Positions 1 to 8,104 of a stretch of 64,000 nucleotides of DNA are shown here, in pieces. This DNA is from CAVQEG01 sp963711465 (GTDB lineage Bacteria; Bacteroidota; Ignavibacteria; OLB7): assembly GCA_963711465.1 (NCBI GenBank), contig CAVQEG010000001.1:1674001-1738000 (forward strand), given 5' to 3'. The translations under genes were made by a program, and so were the position numbers. The first letter of the stretch is position 1, and the number at the start of each line of letters is the position of its first letter. The notes beneath the pieces are model-generated. The model did no database searches. It was not told the DNA's origin and saw nothing but the letters and a program-made list of their open reading frames with translations.

Positions 1-85
1 AGGGACTGCACCCGATCTGGAAAAATTGTTGACCCGCCGCGCGAGGCGACGCCCGAGACCTCGAGCGTCGCCATCACCGGGGATA

Positions 86-871
86 CTACTTCGACTTCAC
101 CGTCAGGATCTCCATCATCGACAGCGTGGCCTCTTCGACCATGTACATGAAGTTGTCGACACGGTTGGTGAAGTAGTTGTACGAGACGATCGAGATGATC
201 GCGGCAATGAGTCCTCCGGCCGTGTTGATCAGCGCCTCGGAGATACCGATCGACAGCTGGACGGCCGAGGCGGCCTGACCCGACATCGCGAGTGCCTGGA
301 AGGCCCGGATCATTCCGATCGTCGTTCCCAGCAGGCCCACCATCGTCGAGATCGACGCGATGGTCGACAGCGCGATCAGGTTCTTCTCCAGCAGTGGCGC
401 CTCCAGTCCCGTCGCCTCGTCGATCGACCGCTTCACCTCCACCATCTTCTTCTCGTTGTCCATCTCATTGTCTGATCGCACCCACTCGTAGCGATCGAGC
501 CCGGCACGAATGATACTTGCGGCCGAACCCCGCTGCTTGTCGCAGGCCGCGATTGCTCCCTCGATGTCGCTGGCCAGCAGTCGGTCGTGCACGCTCTTGA
601 GGAAGGCGGGAAGACTTCCCCGACCCGCTGCCTTCGACAGCGCGAAGAGTCGCTCGACGATGAAGGTGACGACCATGAGCGTGAGGCTGATCAGAATCGC
701 CACCAGCGGCCCGCCGGTGTAGACCGTTCCGAGCAGGTTGCCCGCGACCGGGCTCTCCTTGGTAGCCGGATCGGTGAAGTTGCCCGGGGCGCCAAACACC
801 AGGAAGTAGATCAGGAAGGCCACCACCAGACATACGACGACGACGCCGATGACGAAGAATCTGCTTTTCAT
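86..871 (-). CDS. MotA/TolQ/ExbB-family proton channel protein
   Basis: 261-residue inner-membrane protein of the MotA/TolQ/ExbB family, which uses the proton gradient to energise TonB/Tol-type or motility systems. Membrane segments are visible at about residues 5-27, 53-77, 165-185 and 203-223. The last two, with the glycine-rich stretch GLLGTTIGM between them, form the MotA_ExbB core. The reading frame stays open further upstream into the STAS gene, but the ATG at 871 is chosen because AAGGA lies just upstream and the protein then begins directly with a membrane helix. It lies 26 nt downstream of the STAS gene, so the two are probably co-transcribed. An ExbD partner would be expected beyond the left edge but cannot be seen. 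Family is clear; the specific system is not. Confidence 0.88.
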   Translation of the reverse strand: MKSRFFVIGVVVVCLVVAFLIYFLVFGAPGNFTDPATKESPVAGNLLGTVYTGGPLVAILISLTLMVVTFIVERLFALSKAAGRGSLPAFLKSVHDRLLASDIEGAIAACDKQRGSAASIIRAGLDRYEWVRSDNEMDNEKKMVEVKRSIDEATGLEAPLLEKNLIALSTIASISTMVGLLGTTIGMIRAFQALAMSGQAASAVQLSIGISEALINTAGGLIAAIISIVSYNYFTNRVDNFMYMVEEATLSMMEILTVKSK

Positions 872-897
872 ACCGTCCTTGGAGAAGATGGAAGGAA

Positions 898-1296
898 TTA
901 CTGGTTGGATGCTGCTGATGAAGATGCCGACGTGCCGTTCGGATTCTCCATCGTGATCTTTGCAAGCCCGTCCTCGAGAGAGTCGTAAATGGTGAATACC
1001 AGCACGAGCTTCGTGATCACGAAAATGTTTTCGATGCTGCCCGAAACATCGCACAGACCGATGCGTCCACCGCGCTTGCTCACGTGCGTGTGCGCGGCGA
1101 TCAGCACGCCGAGCGCCGTCGAGTTCAGATAGGTCACGTCCTCGAGATCGACGAGGACGTACGGTGCTTCACCCTCGGCGTCGACGATGAGTGCCTCGCG
1201 CAGCTGGTCGGTCTCCTCTCCGCCGACGAACTCACCTCGCGGTTCAACGATCCGGATTCCATCCTTGTTGGTGACCTTCACTTTGGGAGAGAGCAT
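898..1296 (-). CDS. STAS-domain protein (anti-sigma factor antagonist-like)
   Basis: 132-residue single-domain STAS protein resembling SpoIIAA/RsbV anti-anti-sigma factors. The signature YLNSTALGVL at about residues 56-65 contains the conserved serine (Ser59) that a cognate kinase phosphorylates in characterised relatives. Residues past 115 are a low-complexity Ser/Ala tail. No kinase or phosphatase partner is in the window. It is first in a probable two-gene unit with the TolQ/ExbB-like gene, and a good promoter lies 82 nt upstream. Role in partner switching is inferred from family only. Confidence 0.85.
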   Translation of the reverse strand: MLSPKVKVTNKDGIRIVEPRGEFVGGEETDQLREALIVDAEGEAPYVLVDLEDVTYLNSTALGVLIAAHTHVSKRGGRIGLCDVSGSIENIFVITKLVLVFTIYDSLEDGLAKITMENPNGTSASSSAASNQ

Positions 1297-1382
1297 GCGT
1301 TCGCCTCGAGCAGGATTGGAATTCGTCCGACAAAAATGGCCGGTGTCGTGTGGAACGGGGGATTCGATTCAGGCAAGAACCA

Positions 1383-1413
1383 CGAAAATATCCCCGTGGG
1401 TTCCGCCGTGCAA
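1383..1413 (-). promoter_or_regulatory. Promoter of the STAS-ExbB unit
   Basis: On the minus strand TTGC is followed by exactly 19 bases and then TATTTTCG, which is one base from the Bacteroidota -7 consensus TAnnTTTG. Transcription would start near 1378, leaving a leader of about 80 nt. The same spacing is seen upstream of plsX, katG, the kynurenine cluster and the candidate small RNA. Confidence 0.6.
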
Positions 1414-1456
1414 GCTATGATTCCATAACAGGTCCCGAAGTCGCGCTGCCGCCGCC

Positions 1457-2194
1457 TCATCTCCCACTGAGCGCCCCGTCCGCCCAGGAAGCCACCGAAC
1501 CGCCGGTCTGACGCCGGAATCGCTCCTCAAACGTGCCGACCTCGCTGCCGATCAACTGAAGCAGTGCCGTGCGACCGACCTGCGCGTCGAGATCCCGCAC
1601 CATCCGGCCGGCCGTTGCATAGGCCGCCCGCAGTCTCACCGCCGAGACGGACATTCGAAGTGTGTCCTCCAGCGCTGCCACCGATGCGAACCGCACCGTC
1701 TCCGGGTACACCTGGTCGGCCACCAGCATCGCCACACCCTCGTTGACCCATCGCGGAAGTCCCTCCCGCGCTTCGATCGCCATCGATACGTGTGCCAGTT
1801 CGTGGCGCAGCGTGCGCAGCAGACCCGGTCGGCCCAGCAGCACGTTCGCCGGCTGAAGATGGAGCACGCCGTCGCGGGCGACCGCGTTAAAGACCGCCCC
1901 CTCGCCTGTCGCCTCGCGGAATGCCGTCGTCGTCGCGTACATCCGTGCGTGCACTCTGGCCGGCAGCCGAAGACCGAACGCACGCACGGCGTCGTAGGCG
2001 CTCTCGAGCTCCTCGACGACGCGCTCGGCGCCGGCAGTCCGGTCAACCTCCAGCAGGAAGTGCGCCGACTGTACCCGCTGCACAGGCCGCGCGAACGCGT
2101 CGCCCGTCGGCATCGTTACGAGCGTCACCGCCGTCAGCAGTATCGCGGCAACGATTGATCCGGTCCCGCCTTGGTGCATCGCCAGGTGACGCAT
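1457..2194 (-). CDS. Secreted peptidase-MA-like zinc metallopeptidase
   Basis: About 245 residues with an N-terminal signal peptide (hydrophobic stretch at about 11-30, cleavage probably after DAFA). HELAH at about 131-135 supplies two zinc ligands and the catalytic glutamate, and NEG with Glu152 17 residues later supplies the third ligand, the arrangement of the peptidase-MA (gluzincin) family. Predicted to act outside the cytoplasm; the substrate is unknown. Starts are ambiguous: GTG at 2215, ATG at 2194 and ATG at 2179 are all in frame, none with a good Shine-Dalgarno; 2194 gives a sensible signal peptide. It follows dtd by a short gap and is probably in the prmC-dtd unit. Confidence 0.78.
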   Translation of the reverse strand: MRHLAMHQGGTGSIVAAILLTAVTLVTMPTGDAFARPVQRVQSAHFLLEVDRTAGAERVVEELESAYDAVRAFGLRLPARVHARMYATTTAFREATGEGAVFNAVARDGVLHLQPANVLLGRPGLLRTLRHELAHVSMAIEAREGLPRWVNEGVAMLVADQVYPETVRFASVAALEDTLRMSVSAVRLRAAYATAGRMVRDLDAQVGRTALLQLIGSEVGTFEERFRRQTGGSVASWADGALSGR

Positions 2195-2230
2195 TGATGT
2201 GTCGGTGAGTGCCACGGAACACAGAAGGGT

Positions 2231-2680
2231 TCACACCCGTGATTCGAGCAGCAGCGTGAACGGCCCCTCATTCACGAGCGCCACGTCCATCATGGCGCCG
2301 AATCGTCCCGTCGCAACACGATCGACACCGATGTGCTCGCGCATGGCGCGGACGAATTCCTCGTACATCTCCTCGGCCCGCTCCGGCGGCGCCGCGTTCG
2401 AATACCCCGGACGGTTCCCCTTGCGCGTATCGGCCAGCAACGTGAACTGACTGATGATCAATGCGCGGTAGCCGGTGTCGATCAACGACAGATTCGGGGT
2501 CCCGTGTTCGTCGGGGAACAACCGCAGCGCCGCGACCTTCCGCGCGAGCATCCGTGCGTGGCGAGCGTCATCCTCGCGCGCGACCCCGAGCAGCGCGACG
2601 ATCCCCCGTTCGATGCTGCCGACCACCTGTCCGTCGATCGTCACCGACGCGTCGCGGGCCCTCTGTATCACCGTCTTCAT
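2231..2680 (-). CDS. dtd: D-aminoacyl-tRNA deacylase
   Basis: 149 residues, the normal length for DTD, the editing enzyme that hydrolyses D-amino acids (and glycine mischarged on tRNA-Ala) from tRNA in the cytoplasm. Both active-site motifs are present: SQFTL near residue 77 and a C-terminal NEGPFT motif where NxGPVT is typical. Downstream of prmC on the same strand after 113 nt. A weak -7-like box (TAGGTTGC) ends four bases before the ATG, so it may also be transcribed separately. Confidence 0.95.
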   Translation of the reverse strand: MKTVIQRARDASVTIDGQVVGSIERGIVALLGVAREDDARHARMLARKVAALRLFPDEHGTPNLSLIDTGYRALIISQFTLLADTRKGNRPGYSNAAPPERAEEMYEEFVRAMREHIGVDRVATGRFGAMMDVALVNEGPFTLLLESRV

Positions 2681-2793
2681 TGCTGCAACCTACGTCGCAT
2701 GCGACCGAACGCCAGCGACCGACGACGTATCGCGTCCGAACAGTACCCCCCGACGGTCCCTCCGGTTACTCGGTATCGAAATCGGGATGGCGG

Positions 2794-3684
2794 TCACGAC
2801 TGATTCCTGCTCTGGCGTCGCTGCACCCAGAGAATCCGGTCGATACCGGAGAGATCCTTGAGCACGTCGACGTCGTATCGCGCGTCGGCAAACAGCCGGC
2901 AAAGCCGCTCCGACTGTCCGTAGCCGATTTCGAGAAAGACATCGGAGACGTCGCGAATCAGGTGCGAGGCGTGGTCGATCAGATGGCGATAGAATCGCAG
3001 TCCGTCGGCGTTGTCGGTGAGAGCAAGCTGGGGCTCGTGGTCGCGGACTTCCGGCTCGAGCTGCTCGAATTCGCTCTGAGGGATGTAGGGCGGATTGCTG
3101 ATGATCAGGTCGAACGATCCCAGAGTGCGCAGCTGCGCATCGTCAAAGAAATCGATGTGCTCGAACGATACGTTCGCCGCACCCAGCCGTTCGGCGTTCC
3201 GCAGTGCCACGTCGAGCGCCTCCGTCGAGCTGTCGATCGCCACCACCTCGGTCCCCGGACGTTCAAGCGCCATGGTCACAGCAATGCATCCCGATCCCGT
3301 GCCGATATCCAGACACCGGAGTGCATGCGGCGCACGACGCAGGGCCTCCTCCACCAGTAGCTCCGTCTCGGGACGCGGGATGAGCACCGATGGGTTCACC
3401 TCGAACGTGCGGCCGTAGAACGGTGCCTCTCCGAGGATGTACTGCAGCGGTTCACGCGCAACCCGTCGATGTATCATCGCCCGCAGCTCGGTCAGTTCGT
3501 CCTCGGTCAGCGGCCGGTCGAACTGCAGGTAGAGTTCGAATCGTGACAGTCCGAGGACGTGCGCGAGCATCAGTTCGACGGTCAGTCGGGGCGAATCGAC
3601 CCGCTTCTGCTTGAAGTACTCGGCGCCCCATCGAACCAGGCGCATGACCGTCCACAGTTCGGTCTGATTGGTGTCGGTTTTCAT
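2794..3684 (-). CDS. prmC: Peptide chain release factor N5-glutamine methyltransferase
   Basis: 296-residue PrmC/HemK, which methylates the glutamine of the GGQ motif in release factors 1 and 2. An N-terminal helical domain (about 1-85) is followed by a Rossmann methyltransferase domain with the SAM-binding motif DIGTGSG at 126-132 and the catalytic NPPY at 197-200. The ATG at 3684 is the only sensible start: an in-frame stop lies about 39 nt upstream and no other start codon intervenes. There is no Shine-Dalgarno; instead a -7-like box (TAACTTTT) lies six bases before the ATG. Confidence 0.96.
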   Translation of the reverse strand: MKTDTNQTELWTVMRLVRWGAEYFKQKRVDSPRLTVELMLAHVLGLSRFELYLQFDRPLTEDELTELRAMIHRRVAREPLQYILGEAPFYGRTFEVNPSVLIPRPETELLVEEALRRAPHALRCLDIGTGSGCIAVTMALERPGTEVVAIDSSTEALDVALRNAERLGAANVSFEHIDFFDDAQLRTLGSFDLIISNPPYIPQSEFEQLEPEVRDHEPQLALTDNADGLRFYRHLIDHASHLIRDVSDVFLEIGYGQSERLCRLFADARYDVDVLKDLSGIDRILWVQRRQSRNQS

Positions 3685-3690
3685 CGGCCG

Positions 3691-3698
3691 AAAAGTTA
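3691..3698 (-). promoter_or_regulatory. Possible -7 box of prmC, near-leaderless
   Basis: TAACTTTT (one mismatch to TAnnTTTG) lies six bases upstream of the prmC ATG, a gene without a ribosome binding site. The same six-base spacing is seen at 45175. No -33 element is evident, so this is weak. Confidence 0.25.
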
Positions 3699-3736
3699 CG
3701 ACGCCCGCGAGCGGTACCGGTCATGACCTCCTCCGA

Positions 3737-4534
3737 TTACCGGGTGTCACGCATTGCATAGAGGTATCCGTAGCAATCGCGATCAGCAACGCGCCGAACA
3801 GAAAAGCGCGCTGATTGCAGCAGGCGCATCAACGCGTCGTGATTCAGCTCTGACCAGCCGTCATGGTATTCCAGTACGATGCGCCGCACCCGCCGCAGCA
3901 CCTCCACGCCCGCAGCCCGTAGAATTGTGCCCTCGGCCCCTTCGCAATCGATCTTCAGCAGGTCGACTTCATTGACACCCTCGGCGTCGAACAACGCGCC
4001 GAGCGTCGTCACCCGCACCTCCTCGATGCCCCCGAATCCGGTTTCGGCAGCGGGATTGGCGATCAACGAGTGCCCGACGCTGAATCGTCCGCGCAACAGA
4101 TCTCCACTCCCCTCCCGAGCGCCGAGCGCTGCGTGAACGACCACAACGTTCTTCAACTCGTTCGCTGCGATATTCTCGCACAGATACCGGACGTTGTCGT
4201 CCGACGGCTCCACGGCAATCACCCGCCCGACTGTCCGTTGCGCGGCATACATGGTGTACAGGCCGATGTGCGCTCCCACATCAACCACCACGTCGTCACC
4301 GCCCGGTTCGAAGCCGTCGGGAGAATACATCCGCCGCGAATACACCTCGTCCACGGCGGCAAGCAGTGTCCGCACCTCCGGCGCGTGGACGCGCGTTCCG
4401 TCGCGCAGCCGCGCCCGAACCGGGCCGCCGCCCATCACGACCGCACCAATCATCGAGACACGCTCGGCGTAGTCTCGCGTTGCCAGTCGCAACTGGCCAG
4501 CCGTGCGCTTCATTCCCCGCAGCATTCGCAGCAA
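3737..4534 (-). CDS. FkbM-family methyltransferase
   Basis: About 265 residues. The SAM-binding motif VVDVGAHIGLYT, the acidic loop VEPSDDN and DLLKIDCEGAE identify the FkbM family, SAM-dependent O-methyltransferases often acting on sugars or lipid-linked glycans. The substrate is unknown. The frame is open to an ATG at 4606 inside the preceding gene. A strong GGAGGAGG at 4546-4539 instead favours TTG at 4534 (seven bases after the first GGAGG) or ATG at 4525. It follows the M1 peptidase gene by 38 nt on the same strand. Confidence 0.85.
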   Translation of the reverse strand: MLRMLRGMKRTAGQLRLATRDYAERVSMIGAVVMGGGPVRARLRDGTRVHAPEVRTLLAAVDEVYSRRMYSPDGFEPGGDDVVVDVGAHIGLYTMYAAQRTVGRVIAVEPSDDNVRYLCENIAANELKNVVVVHAALGAREGSGDLLRGRFSVGHSLIANPAAETGFGGIEEVRVTTLGALFDAEGVNEVDLLKIDCEGAEGTILRAAGVEVLRRVRRIVLEYHDGWSELNHDALMRLLQSARFSVRRVADRDCYGYLYAMRDTR

Positions 4535-4572
4535 CCGACCTCCTCCGCGTGATTGTAGTCCGTCACCGGCTC

Positions 4573-6906
4573 TCAGTCCTGCCATCCGGTTTCGTCCAGT
4601 TCGCAAAGGACTGATGATAGATCGTTGAACGTGACATCCTCCGGCTCCGACGGGAGCTTCAACTGCATCGTGCTCGTCGGTCCGCTGACGAGCATCCGCC
4701 CGCGGCCCACCCTATCGTTCCCGAAATCGATCCGGATCGGCAGATACATCCTGAAGTCGTCGGGAACCTCAGACTGGTCGACCCTGCACGTCAGAAGGTA
4801 GGTGCCGTCGGCCTGCTCGTCCACCTTGTAGGAACATGTATAGGTCGGCACGTCGGTACCATAGACCCACTCCTTGAAGAACCAGCTCATGTCCGTCCCC
4901 ACGTGCCGTTCGACCACGTGCTGGATGTCCGCCGTCGTCGCCCGGCGGCCCTCGTAGGTCTCAAAGAAGTCGCGCATCATCGCTCGGAACTTCGAATCGT
5001 CGAGCGAATTGATGTCCATCATGAGATTGCGCAGCATGTGGAGCACCCACGCGCCCTTCTTATAGATGATGATATCGTAGTCGTCCGGTGTCCGACTGGA
5101 ATTGGTCCTGTAGCCGAGCCAGATCGGGCCCGCATCCGGCGCCTTGACCAGAAACGACCGGCGATTGTCGACAATTGCCTCCCTGTACCTGTCGAGCCAC
5201 TCGAAGAACGTATCGTTGTCCTTGCGCACCGCCTGCACGTACAGGAGCGCGGAATATTCAGCAAATCCCTCGCTCAGCCATTGGTCGTGGTAGCTGTCGA
5301 AATCCACTCCGATACCCCACCACTGATGCGCAACCTCGTGGGCACGGAATATTTCGTCGGATCCGCTTTCGTCCGTGTTCTGAAACGTCGACCATGACAG
5401 GTGTATCAGCCCCGGAAATGCCTCGCCGTGTCCACCCGGGATTTCCGTCGCGTAGAAGTGATCGACCGGACAGGAGCCGAAGAGAAACGTGAAGAGCTTG
5501 ATACTCGAAGCGACGTCGCCCCCCACCTGCTCCTCCATGTCCGCGCCCGTCGTCCGCTGTGAATTCGACATCAATTCCGTCACCGGCGGAATCGAATCGT
5601 TGGTGAATTCATACGTCTTGAACAACCCGATGTTGAACGAGGCATTTCGGATCGGCGCGGTCGTCACCCAGTGCGAGGTCGTCCGCTCAGCGTCGCCGTC
5701 GGTCTCGGTCGATTGAAGACTGCCGACGCTCGCAAGCGTGAAATTCGAGGGATATGAAAACGTAAGGTCGAATTCCGCTTTGTTCCTGTAGTCCTCCGAC
5801 GGATACCACATGACCGACGACTCGAGCTCCACCCAGTCGACCTTGCGGTCGATCACGGTCCCATGGTAATACACGTCCACCGTTGCCGATTGTCCCGAAT
5901 CGAGCATGGGCTGATTACGAATCCAGAACGTGGAGCCCGACGTATTGAACGCAGACGCGGACTCACCGTCGGACCACACAACCGAATCGACGTGAAGCCC
6001 GGAATACAGGTGCAGATAGATCCACCGCTCTGCGGAATGAAGGGGCACGACCGTCAGCCGTGCGCTCGCCGTTACATCGAGGTTGGAGGCGATATCGAAT
6101 TTGATCGACTCCCGACTCACGTCTATGTCCCGATACCCCCGGGCAGCGACGCCGCTGTCGTAGGCCGACTCGATATGGAATTGATTGATCAATTCCATGT
6201 ACTTCGTGCCACCGTCGGTGCGCGCCTGACGAAGCAGCTGCACTTCCTCGTTCTCATACGGATCGATCCTGAAGACCAGCGGCTTTTCGCCATCAGTCAT
6301 TATCTCCGCGTAAAACCCGTTGTCATGCAGATCGTTCAGCATCGTATTGGCAACCCCCTCGTCGATATATCGATCGTCCGGATCATTGAGGTACTGCATG
6401 TCGGATTCCAACTCCGGCCCGATATCTTCGGCGACGGTACCGGCGGTGAATTTCACCGTCGTCGAAAGCTCATTCCACGTGTCATCACTGAAGACCATGA
6501 ACAGCTTCGTGAAGGGTCGCATCAGATGGTCGTCGTCGAGAAATCGCGCAAGCTGCTTCCGTTCGACGTCCGTAGGCGGCGTATAGGAAACCGTGCCCTT
6601 TCCAACGAACAGCACCGCCATGCGCCTGCCCGCCACCGGCTTGCAGGCATAGAGCGTACCGCTGGCGAGAACGAACGCGGCGACGTCGCGCTGAAGCAGC
6701 ATTCCGCTCACGGGTGCGACCATTCCCTTGTCGGGTGTCAGGTGCGCCATCTGGGTGAGAAGTGTGTCGTAATCGATCGCCGCGTCGGTCCGTTGTGGCG
6801 CTGTCGTGTCGGTCGATCCGTCGGCCGCTGTGACCGTCCGGGCGAACGAACTGGTGGTGACTGCGGCGGCCATGCCGATGCATACAAGAATGACGGTTCG
6901 GAGCAT
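4573..6906 (-). CDS. Secreted M1-family zinc metallopeptidase
   Basis: 777 residues with an N-terminal signal peptide (about 1-27, ending SFARTVTA). The gluzincin motif HEVAHQWWG begins at His523, with Glu524 catalytic, His527, and the third zinc ligand Glu546 in WLSEGFAEY, giving the exact HEXXH-X18-E spacing of M1 aminopeptidases. The usual exopeptidase motif GxMEN is missing; the corresponding stretch reads GGHGEAFPGLIHLSW. A divergent N-terminal region of about 250 residues precedes the M1 beta-sandwich. It is 43 nt downstream of the tryptophan catabolic cluster, so it could supply amino acids from peptides, but the link is only positional. Confidence 0.88.
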   Translation of the reverse strand: MLRTVILVCIGMAAAVTTSSFARTVTAADGSTDTTAPQRTDAAIDYDTLLTQMAHLTPDKGMVAPVSGMLLQRDVAAFVLASGTLYACKPVAGRRMAVLFVGKGTVSYTPPTDVERKQLARFLDDDHLMRPFTKLFMVFSDDTWNELSTTVKFTAGTVAEDIGPELESDMQYLNDPDDRYIDEGVANTMLNDLHDNGFYAEIMTDGEKPLVFRIDPYENEEVQLLRQARTDGGTKYMELINQFHIESAYDSGVAARGYRDIDVSRESIKFDIASNLDVTASARLTVVPLHSAERWIYLHLYSGLHVDSVVWSDGESASAFNTSGSTFWIRNQPMLDSGQSATVDVYYHGTVIDRKVDWVELESSVMWYPSEDYRNKAEFDLTFSYPSNFTLASVGSLQSTETDGDAERTTSHWVTTAPIRNASFNIGLFKTYEFTNDSIPPVTELMSNSQRTTGADMEEQVGGDVASSIKLFTFLFGSCPVDHFYATEIPGGHGEAFPGLIHLSWSTFQNTDESGSDEIFRAHEVAHQWWGIGVDFDSYHDQWLSEGFAEYSALLYVQAVRKDNDTFFEWLDRYREAIVDNRRSFLVKAPDAGPIWLGYRTNSSRTPDDYDIIIYKKGAWVLHMLRNLMMDINSLDDSKFRAMMRDFFETYEGRRATTADIQHVVERHVGTDMSWFFKEWVYGTDVPTYTCSYKVDEQADGTYLLTCRVDQSEVPDDFRMYLPIRIDFGNDRVGRGRMLVSGPTSTMQLKLPSEPEDVTFNDLSSVLCELDETGWQD

Positions 6907-6949
6907 GTTGATTTCCCCGAATGGTGGTAGTGGAGGGTTGAGCGAATTC

Positions 6950-8104
6950 CTACGATTCGGTCGTTTCGAACCGAATTCCTTCCGCCTGAAGCGCGTCCAT
7001 GAGCATGCGGACGCGAGGGCCGAAGAATACGGTCTCAGCAGTCAGAAGTCCGTGCTCGGTGATTTCTCCCGACCCGATCATTCGCGTCGCAATCGCACCG
7101 GTAAACGCGGTGGTGCGCGCCATCGAAGTGAAGCCGGTTTCCATGTCGCGCCGGTCGACCATTTGGCACGTGAGCCGAACGTAGCGATCCCCCCGATACC
7201 CGGATACATCCACTCGGAACAACGTCAGATCGACTTCGTCATCTCCGAGTCTGACCGACGGATAGAGCACGGTGTCGACCAGCTGCTTGGGCACCACGTC
7301 GCAATCGCCCACACGAATTGAATCGGTCGAAAGCAATCCGAGTTCGTTCAGCACCATCGCGCGTTCGGCGTATCCGGGCCAGCGAATCGTCTTCTGCGTA
7401 ACCTCACGAACGCCCTTGAGTTCGGGGTGATCGAGCAGCCAGTCAAGCACGCCTTCGTGCCAGGCTTCGCATTCCCCTACGCCGGTGAACGCGGTCGATT
7501 CGACGCCCGAATACCGTGGCACCAATTTCCGGTCACCGCCGGTAATCACCAGGGCGGGAATCGAACGAAGGGGCAGCTCGCGTCCGCCGTAGACGATCTT
7601 GTAGCCGAGAGGCGGAGCGGGATGTTCGGGAATGCCGCCCACCTTGATGTGTACTTCTTCGACACGATCGAGCCGCGAGGCCAGATCCCGGGCGACGATC
7701 TCGGTCAATCCTGGTTCGAGTCCACAACCGAGCAGCACGGTGCCGTCGCCGACGCGGGATCGGAGCCGCTCCATTTCCTCGTCATCAGGAATTGCCAGAT
7801 CGACGATTGGAACTCCCGTTTCGAGCGCGGCGGCAAAGGCAAGCAGACTTGCCGACCATGGAAGTGCGGACATCGCGGCGTCGTGTTGGCGAAGCAATGC
7901 AACCGCTGCGGATCGGTCCGCCAGATCGACGCATCGCGTCTCGAGCCGATCTCGGGAGTCGAAGCGCGCCAGCCGCGCCGCCGCCTGCTCCAGCCGCATC
8001 GGGTCGTTGTCGGCGAGCGTCACCCGCGCCACCGCAGGATCGCGCAATGCATTGAACGCGGCCGCCGGACCCATAAGCCCCGCTCCGATTACGAGAATAT
8101 TCAT
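6950..8104 (-). CDS. Saccharopine-dehydrogenase-like oxidoreductase in the kynurenine cluster
   Basis: 384 residues. An N-terminal Rossmann domain with GAGLMGPAAA at about 7-16 and a C-terminal substrate domain resemble saccharopine dehydrogenase and lysine 6-dehydrogenase. Its ATG overlaps the kynurenine monooxygenase stop by four bases (ATGA), so the two are translationally coupled. No step in the textbook formylkynurenine-to-acetyl-CoA route needs such an enzyme. It could recycle an imine or amino-acid intermediate or serve lysine catabolism. Family is secure; the reaction is unknown. Confidence 0.8.
   Translation of the reverse strand: MNILVIGAGLMGPAAAFNALRDPAVARVTLADNDPMRLEQAAARLARFDSRDRLETRCVDLADRSAAVALLRQHDAAMSALPWSASLLAFAAALETGVPIVDLAIPDDEEMERLRSRVGDGTVLLGCGLEPGLTEIVARDLASRLDRVEEVHIKVGGIPEHPAPPLGYKIVYGGRELPLRSIPALVITGGDRKLVPRYSGVESTAFTGVGECEAWHEGVLDWLLDHPELKGVREVTQKTIRWPGYAERAMVLNELGLLSTDSIRVGDCDVVPKQLVDTVLYPSVRLGDDEVDLTLFRVDVSGYRGDRYVRLTCQMVDRRDMETGFTSMARTTAFTGAIATRMIGSGEITEHGLLTAETVFFGPRVRMLMDALQAEGIRFETTES

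Noticed and set aside
1..85. A partial gene at the left edge
   Set aside because: The first 85 bases are too short to assign; no recognisable start or protein segment could be supported.
3452..3724. 90-codon frame with a strong GGAGGAGG just before its ATG at 3724
   Set aside because: It overlaps prmC out of frame for nearly its whole length and has no protein signature; the Shine-Dalgarno-like run may be chance or a relic.
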